17,481 nt of DNA from CAWUIO01 sp963922455 (lineage in GTDB: Bacteria; Bacteroidota; Bacteroidia; Cytophagales; Microscillaceae), in the NCBI GenBank assembly GCA_963922455.1, contig CAWUIO010000127.1, positions 1-17,481 of the forward strand. The letters run 5' to 3'. Positions 13,724 through 17,481 of the stretch are shown in pieces (the first letter of the stretch is position 1; the number at the start of each line of letters is the position of its first letter). The notes beneath the pieces were generated by a model. It saw nothing but the letters and a program-made list of their open reading frames with translations. It ran no database searches and was not told where the DNA came from. Made by a program: the position numbers and the translations under genes.

Positions 13724-13852
13724 GGGGCTGCCCCCCGGAGTAAAATGAATACCCCAATAAGAAGTAAGTGCCCGGGGGTCGGGCTTTCGCTACTCGCTGC
13801 TTTTCCCCGCAGGACCCGCACGAGCTCAAACAGGCCGCTCTATCCCTCAGCC
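13724..13852 (+). repeat. GC-rich interspersed repeat, copy C
   Basis: Same element as 6401-6531, same orientation. The arm is GGGGCTGCCCCCCGG; CCCCCGG (13732-13738) pairs with CCGGGGG (13772-13778) around an unrelated loop. The core ends in CTCTATCCCTCAGCC, facing the membrane-protein gene. Confidence 0.85.
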
Positions 13853-13859
13853 AAAACAA

Positions 13860-13888
13860 AAAAAGCCATCCCAAGTAGGAGGCTTTTT
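13860..13888. terminator. Bidirectional terminator after the membrane-protein gene
   Basis: AAAAAGCC and GGCTTTTT with an inner TCC/GGA pairing give an 11-bp interrupted stem with A- and T-runs at both ends. It lies 22 bp past the stop codon of the minus-strand membrane-protein gene. Confidence 0.8.
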
Positions 13889-13909
13889 CCATTACGACAC
13901 TTGACTTAT

Positions 13910-15202
13910 TTATACTTGTTGCTTTTCTAATGATTTTCGGGCTTTCCAGGCTCGGGTTCGGCATGGATCACTGCAATACTTAGCCGGGCGTTTTTTAATC
14001 TCCTCTTTTCCACAGTGGGCACATACCGTATAAAATCCCCCCCCTCTAAGCTCTGATTTGAGCTTGCTGGTACGTTTGAAGGAGCTTTGAGGTTCAGGTT
14101 CTTTTTGGTACCATTTTGAAAAACCAATTTCTGGCAACCCAGGCTCATTCACCTCGGTATCGGCAGATACATCTGATTTTTTAACTACCTGCCCTTGAGA
14201 GTTTAAGTAAAGGGCTTGGCTCTTGCGAGCCTCCGTGGTCTTTAGAGAGGCTTCAGGGTTTAACAAGAGTTCTTTTTTACAATAAAAAAGGTAGATCCAG
14301 GGGTAGGCCAAAAAAAAGCTCAATATTAGCTCAAATAGAAGCCATACGCCAGCTGTCACCAGGGCATAATGCTCTTTGTGCTCACCACTTGCAATTTCTT
14401 GGGCTTTGTTTTGCCTTTCTACCTGTGTTTTTTCACTTATTCTTTGTTTTTCGTATTGCTCCGCCAAGCTTAGGTATTTTTGCTGTTGCTCTTGCATATT
14501 AGCTACTTGCCGGTCATAGCGAACGTGCCTTTCCTTCACTTCTGGAAGTAAGTAGTCTTTTCCTTTCCATCGGGCATAGCTTCGTTTATCTTTTAACTCT
14601 TGTTGTTTTTGAGCAATAATTTGGTTGACATTCTCATGTAAACCTTGAATTTGATCCTGAGTCTCTTGGATCTTTTCGTCCCAGGGGCTTAACGTAGCTT
14701 GGATATCCAAGATTTTAGCTTCCGGAGCGTGATTTTGGACTACTTTGTATACACCCAAAGTACCCGAACTAACCAATAGAGAGGAAATTAAAATCAAGGT
14801 CATCAAGTTACTGCGGATCCATTGTCCGGGTCGGACCCGGTTTTCTACCATGCGAAATGTAGTGAGATAGTTGTACCCAGTAGTGCTCACCAACCAGCGG
14901 CGTAGAGATTCAATTCCCAGAAAAATGAGGAGCCCTATGATGGCTAATATCCAATCTTGTTTGAAAATACTAAGCTCTACCTGGCCAAAACGCATGGTAT
15001 CGTAGAGCAGATAAGAACCGGCCAGGATGGATATCAGTTGAAGGGGATAGCTGAGCCAAGCGCTTACTAGGTAGTATAGATAATTTCGTTCGGCGTAGTC
15101 TTTGGGTTTAGCTGCTAAGAGATCTTCTAAGAAAGATTCTTTCTGTAAATGGGCCCATTTTACTTTTTGTCCCGAAGACCGTATCTTTGATCGTATTGTC
15201 AT
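13910..15202 (-). CDS. Four-helix membrane protein with coiled coil and C-terminal zinc ribbon
   Basis: A 430-residue protein I do not recognise as a named family. Hydrophobic segments lie at about 44-68, 83-99, 132-152 and 280-307. Between the third and fourth is a ~100-residue polar coiled coil rich in Gln, Glu and Lys (about 172-270). After the last helix comes a ~85-residue linker and then a zinc-ribbon-like module with Cys394, Cys397, Cys410 and Cys414 (CAHC ... YCSDPC followed by RTRAWKAR). That YCSxxCRxRAW pattern is a common zinc-binding tail in bacterial proteins and may touch nucleic acid. With four helices and a cytoplasmic start, both ends are probably inside and the coiled coil outside or periplasmic. 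It is divergent from an XRE regulator and enclosed by inverted repeat copies C and D. Role unknown. Confidence 0.7.
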   Translation of the reverse strand: MTIRSKIRSSGQKVKWAHLQKESFLEDLLAAKPKDYAERNYLYYLVSAWLSYPLQLISILAGSYLLYDTMRFGQVELSIFKQDWILAIIGLLIFLGIESLRRWLVSTTGYNYLTTFRMVENRVRPGQWIRSNLMTLILISSLLVSSGTLGVYKVVQNHAPEAKILDIQATLSPWDEKIQETQDQIQGLHENVNQIIAQKQQELKDKRSYARWKGKDYLLPEVKERHVRYDRQVANMQEQQQKYLSLAEQYEKQRISEKTQVERQNKAQEIASGEHKEHYALVTAGVWLLFELILSFFLAYPWIYLFYCKKELLLNPEASLKTTEARKSQALYLNSQGQVVKKSDVSADTEVNEPGLPEIGFSKWYQKEPEPQSSFKRTSKLKSELRGGGFYTVCAHCGKEEIKKRPAKYCSDPCRTRAWKARKSLEKQQV

Positions 15203-15390
15203 AGACTAAAGAAGGATAATGAAGTCAAACCAAAGTAAGAATATTTCTCAGTGGAGGCTAAGAGAAAATCTTAAAGCAAGAGTAAATCTTACTTAATAAT
15301 GCAATTATAAAGAAAATATCTTATTTATAAAGAAAAATAAGAAGAATTTTTCTTGGTTAAAAGAATTTCTCTTCTCACACAGATAAACTT
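15203..15390. promoter_or_regulatory. Divergent regulatory region with 20-bp-spaced direct repeats
   Basis: TTATAAAGAAAA occurs at 15305-15316 and again at 15325-15336, exactly 20 bp (about two turns) apart. AATCTTA motifs occur twice further left (about 15268-15293). The region is very AT-rich and separates the membrane-protein gene from the XRE gene, so these repeats are likely operators of the XRE protein. No clear promoter boxes were found. Confidence 0.5.
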
Positions 15391-15798
15391 ATGGATTTAA
15401 ATGAGTACACCGGAAATCTCTACGAGCAGATTGTAAGCCGCATTTTGGAAGAAAGAAAATCTCGTGGAATTAGTAAAAAGCAAATTGCTCAAGACCTAGG
15501 CCTAAACCCGGTGACTTACTCGGATATGGAAAATGGCAAAACAAAGTTTTCCGTTGTGCGCCTAATTGCAGTACTAAAATATCTAGAGATAGAAGATATT
15601 TTCAAGGCTGAGCTCCCCGGAGAAGTAGGGGATAGTGGCCCTCAAGACCTAGTGGTAGTAGAAGATTTTGAGTCTTTCCTGACCCGGTTTCATCAACAAA
15701 GTGAGCATCTAGAGGAGCTTAAAAAAGAAAATAAAGAGATCAAAGCCTTACTACACCAAATCATTGACAAGCTAGGCTCTAAGAAAGATAATTCCTGA
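15391..15798 (+). CDS. XRE-family helix-turn-helix transcriptional regulator
   Basis: A 135-residue DNA-binding protein. Residues ~17-72 form an HTH_3/XRE (Cro/CI-like) domain: ILEERKSRGISKKQIAQDLG, then LNPVTYSDMENGKTKFSVVRLIAVLKYLEI, with the second and third helices around 28-48. A linker (75-95) leads to a C-terminal coiled coil (about 103-130, SEHLEELKKENKEIKALLHQI) that would make it a dimer. It is divergent from the membrane zinc-ribbon gene across a 188-bp region with 20-bp-spaced direct repeats, so it probably represses itself and that gene. Repeat copy D begins 28 bp after its stop. It could be the control half of a two-gene accessory cassette. Confidence 0.85.
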   Translation: MDLNEYTGNLYEQIVSRILEERKSRGISKKQIAQDLGLNPVTYSDMENGKTKFSVVRLIAVLKYLEIEDIFKAELPGEVGDSGPQDLVVVEDFESFLTRFHQQSEHLEELKKENKEIKALLHQIIDKLGSKKDNS

Positions 15799-15826
15799 TA
15801 ATAATTTTGGCTAATCTGTTTTGAAT

Positions 15827-15957
15827 GGCTTAGGGATGGAACGGCCTGTTTGAGCTCGTGTGGGCCCTGCGGGGAGAGGCAGCGAGTAGTGACAGCCCGA
15901 CCCGCGCTGCAAGGATTTTCCTTTGGCGCATGTTTTTTTAGGCGCGGGGAAGCCCCT
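15827..15957 (-). repeat. GC-rich interspersed repeat, copy D
   Basis: Inverted copy of the element at 13724-13852. CCCGCG (15901-15906) and CGCGGG (15943-15948) pair around a ~36-nt loop unlike the other copies. Its core is slightly diverged (AGGGATGGAACGG, AGTAGTGACAGCCC). The outer arm CGCGGGGAAGCCCCT ends at 15957. Confidence 0.83.
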
Positions 15958-15985
15958 AGGAGATATTCTTAGAGGTATGGCACCA

Positions 15986-16291
15986 TTAATACTCGGCTTC
16001 GTTGAGATCGATGACGGTATTGTCTTCTTGTAACAGGTAGTGGACTGTCCAAACATCAAGCATATGGCTGGTATTGCTGCTGACCCGGTTGACCACGACC
16101 AGCCTTTCTTCGTAATTTTGGATCTCGATAACTATAAAGCTGACTGATTGCCAGTATACTTGCAGTTCGTTAGATGAACCGGGAAATGTTTGTAATTCCT
16201 CCTCAGTGAGGGAAGGGTTTTCCTGCCAGTGTATAAATCGGATGATTGTAGCCTTTTCTTCGGCAGTAGCTAGTCGGGTATTGCGGATCAT
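15986..16291 (-). CDS. Small hypothetical protein, unrecognised
   Basis: A 101-residue soluble, acidic protein with no family I recognise. After a polar N-terminal third (MIRNTRLATAEEKATIIRFIHW) comes a region with alternating hydrophobic residues (SFIVIEIQNYEERLVVVNRVSS, then MLDVWTVHYLL), suggesting a small alpha/beta fold with a central sheet. It ends in an acidic tail (VIDLNEAEY). No signal peptide or cysteines. The codon use and continuous frame look coding, but I see no strong ribosome-binding site, so the start is uncertain. It stands alone between repeat copy D and the divergent asparaginase-like gene. Confidence 0.5.
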   Translation of the reverse strand: MIRNTRLATAEEKATIIRFIHWQENPSLTEEELQTFPGSSNELQVYWQSVSFIVIEIQNYEERLVVVNRVSSNTSHMLDVWTVHYLLQEDNTVIDLNEAEY

Positions 16292-16454
16292 AGGGCAGTA
16301 GGAGCTTGTGCGATTGAATGTTTATATCCTAACGTAAAATTGAGCAAAAACGCTTCTTGTAGGTAAATTCTAATTTGCAACAAAAAGTAAGCGTGGTCGG
16401 ATTATATTAATTTATTTATTACTTTTCGGCATATATCCAAAACCAAAGGAAGGC

Positions 16455-16955
16455 ATGCGTATTTTATTCATTCAAACGGGGGGGACTATGGACAAAGACT
16501 ATCCGCACTCCCATCAAGGCTGGGCATTTGAGATAGGGGCGCCAGCGGTTATCCGTATTCTTAAGAAAGTTCGCCCTCAAGTTCATTTTCAGTATGATGT
16601 AATGCCTCTGCTCAAAAAAGACAGTTTAGAGCTTACTGCGAGCGATCGTCGTTTGATTCGGGAAACGTGCCAAGAAGTACATACCGACCGAATTATTTTG
16701 ACTCACGGCACGGATACACTTTTACAAACGGCTTCGGTACTTACCGATATTCCCAGCAAAGTAATTGTTTTAGTGGGTGCCATGCAGCCTGAGCGTTTTA
16801 CCGATTCGGATGCGGATCTGCAATTGGGCATGGCCATTGGAGCAGCTCAAACGCTTGCGCCAGGTGTTTATGTGAGCGTACAAGGCTTACTAGCTCCTTG
16901 GGATAAGTTGAAGCGTGATCCACAGACGGGGGCCTTTTCTTTGAAGGGCCAGTAA
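16455..16955 (+). CDS. Single-domain asparaginase-like protein
   Basis: A 166-residue protein matching only the N-terminal domain of bacterial type I/II L-asparaginases. QTGGTMD at 7-13 carries the nucleophile threonine (Thr11; Thr12 in E. coli AnsB). Ser57 and the THGTDTL box at 83-89 (Thr86, Asp87) correspond to Ser58, Thr89 and Asp90, and VGAMQPERF follows at 107-115. The C-terminal domain, which in full-length enzymes (~330 residues) completes the neighbouring active site, is absent. Short single-domain proteins of this kind are known as 'asparaginase domain-containing' and need not hydrolyse asparagine. The stop is clean and a terminator follows at once, so this is a genuine short gene rather than a recent truncation. 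AAAGGAAGGC before the ATG is a good ribosome-binding stretch. Confidence 0.8.
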   Translation: MRILFIQTGGTMDKDYPHSHQGWAFEIGAPAVIRILKKVRPQVHFQYDVMPLLKKDSLELTASDRRLIRETCQEVHTDRIILTHGTDTLLQTASVLTDIPSKVIVLVGAMQPERFTDSDADLQLGMAIGAAQTLAPGVYVSVQGLLAPWDKLKRDPQTGAFSLKGQ

Positions 16956-16986
16956 AGGGGGTAATTGAGATATTATTCTCCTTTTT
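16954..16986 (+). terminator. Terminator overlapping the asparaginase-like stop codon
   Basis: AAAGGGGG (16954-16961) can pair with TCTCCTTT (16977-16984), including two G-U pairs, and the sequence continues in Ts. It begins inside the stop codon and separates the gene from the antitoxin gene. Confidence 0.5.
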
Positions 16987-17017
16987 GCGTTATACTTAAA
17001 GAAATACGGAAAAGATC

Positions 17018-17242
17018 ATGACAGTTATTGAATTACAATCTTATATCCAAAAAAATATTGATAAGCTTCCTCCTGAGAAATTGGAGCAGCTCAAAGAGAC
17101 CATTGATAAAATGGTTGAGCAAATCAATGAAGGAAAGAAGACTACCTTAGAGAAGCGTAAATTTGGGAGCATGAAAGGTTTTGTGAAATACATGGCTCCA
17201 GACTTTGATGAGCCATTGGAAGATTTTAAAGACTATATGTAG
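17018..17242 (+). CDS. DUF2281/VapB-like antitoxin
   Basis: A 74-residue protein with the layout of antitoxins paired to PIN toxins in Bacteroidota and cyanobacteria. An N-terminal helical stretch (IELQSYIQKNIDKLPPEKLEQLKE) leads into a basic linker and then the conserved tail FGSMKGFVKYMAPDFDEPLEDFKDYM-type segment (about 49-74), in which the Gly and the DFDEPLEDF run are characteristic. The N-terminal part would bind the operator and dimerise; the tail would sit in the toxin's active site. Its stop (TAG 17240-17242) overlaps the toxin start by one base, the usual sign of translational coupling. Confidence 0.82.
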   Translation: MTVIELQSYIQKNIDKLPPEKLEQLKETIDKMVEQINEGKKTTLEKRKFGSMKGFVKYMAPDFDEPLEDFKDYM

Positions 17243-17481
17243 TGCAGTATCTTCTAGACACTCACGCTTTAATCTGGTTTCTCGATGGCAATGCAGAATT
17301 ATTACCCAAGGCACAGGCTACCATTGAGAATATAGATAATAACATTTCTGTAAGCGTGGCCAGTATGTGGGAAATTGCTATTAAAATAAGCGTCGGAAAA
17401 TTAGAGCTGCATCAATTTCCTTCCACTTCTGATATATTCCCTAGATTAATTGAGAACCGCATATTTGTTAGTGAAATTATC
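17242..17481 (+). CDS. PIN-domain VapC-like toxin, 3' end beyond window
   Basis: My own translation from the GTG at 17242 stays open to the last base (80 codons). It begins MQYLLDTHALIWFLDG, the typical start of PIN-domain toxins with the first metal-binding Asp (Asp6) and THALxWF. SVASMWEIAIKISVGKLEL around residues 38-56 contains the second acidic residue (Glu44) and the WEIxIKxxxGKL motif. Such toxins are Mg/Mn-dependent RNases that cut tRNA or rRNA until blocked by the partner. The start overlaps the antitoxin stop in TAGTG. The rest of the domain, including the later acidic residues, lies beyond the window, so integrity cannot be judged. Confidence 0.85.
   Translation, partial: MQYLLDTHALIWFLDGNAELLPKAQATIENIDNNISVSVASMWEIAIKISVGKLELHQFPSTSDIFPRLIENRIFVSEII

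Noticed and set aside
13745..13964. Open frames on both strands over repeat copy C
   Set aside because: These are translations of the GC-rich repeat and its terminator, not genes.
6401..15957. CRISPR array
   Set aside because: The repeats are only four, ~130 bp long, kilobases apart and in alternating orientation; no short regularly spaced repeats and no cas genes.
15811..16059. Minus-strand 82-codon open frame
   Set aside because: Most of it is a translation of repeat copy D and the rest overlaps the 101-aa gene in another frame. Similar frames arise from every copy of the repeat.

Overview
The window looks like DNA from a member of the Bacteroidota, most likely a Saprospiraceae-type bacterium (Saprospira/Aureispira-like). 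The base composition is moderately AT-rich. Several candidate promoters fit the Bacteroidota TTTG / TAnnTTTG pattern rather than the E. coli one. The proteins (LpxR-family outer-membrane enzyme, bacterial L-type lectin, DUF7793/STAS-like protein, DUF2281-type antitoxin) are families I associate with this phylum. The family-level guess also rests on my memory of the GC-rich interspersed repeat seen here and is not secure.

Layout. (1) 80-1987: two minus-strand exported proteins, an LpxR-like lipid A deacylase and a lectin-fold protein. (2) 1988-2634: a long non-coding stretch with convergent terminator hairpins, a strong small-RNA candidate on the minus strand, a palindromic pair of divergent -7 boxes and a leader hairpin. 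(3) 2635-10914: a replication/partition block. It holds a 1235-residue Toprim-primase/SF2-helicase fusion, parA and parB, two paralogous small proteins (116 and 106 aa) on either side of parAB, a coiled-coil peptide and a STAS-like protein. Among these lie repeated structured non-coding elements, including two 113-bp copies that differ at one base. This is the content expected of a plasmid, chromid or integrated replicon, and it is the most unusual part of the window. (4) 11186-12651: divergent small heat-shock protein and CnoX/YbbN-like thioredoxin-TPR gene, sharing an intergenic region with twin 11-bp operators 42 bp apart. (5) 12871-13638: sulfotransferase-like protein. (6) 13910-15798: a divergent pair, a four-helix membrane protein with a coiled coil and C-terminal zinc ribbon, and an XRE regulator. 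(7) 15986-17481: an unrecognised small protein, a single-domain asparaginase-like protein and a DUF2281/PIN (VapBC-like) toxin-antitoxin pair cut by the window end.

Four copies of a ~130-bp GC-rich repeat alternate in orientation (+,-,+,-). They form two inverted pairs, around 6.4-8.3 kb and 13.7-16.0 kb. In each copy a stem flanking a ~35-40-nt variable loop is kept by compensatory base changes, which suggests a structure-based mobile or RNA element.

How the parts may work together (inference): the primase-helicase would serve replication, ParAB would segregate the replicon, and the repeated dyads and a 16-bp palindrome beside parB are candidates for centromere or iteron sites. The Hsp20/CnoX pair is a stress-chaperone module, and the toxin-antitoxin pair is typical accessory cargo.
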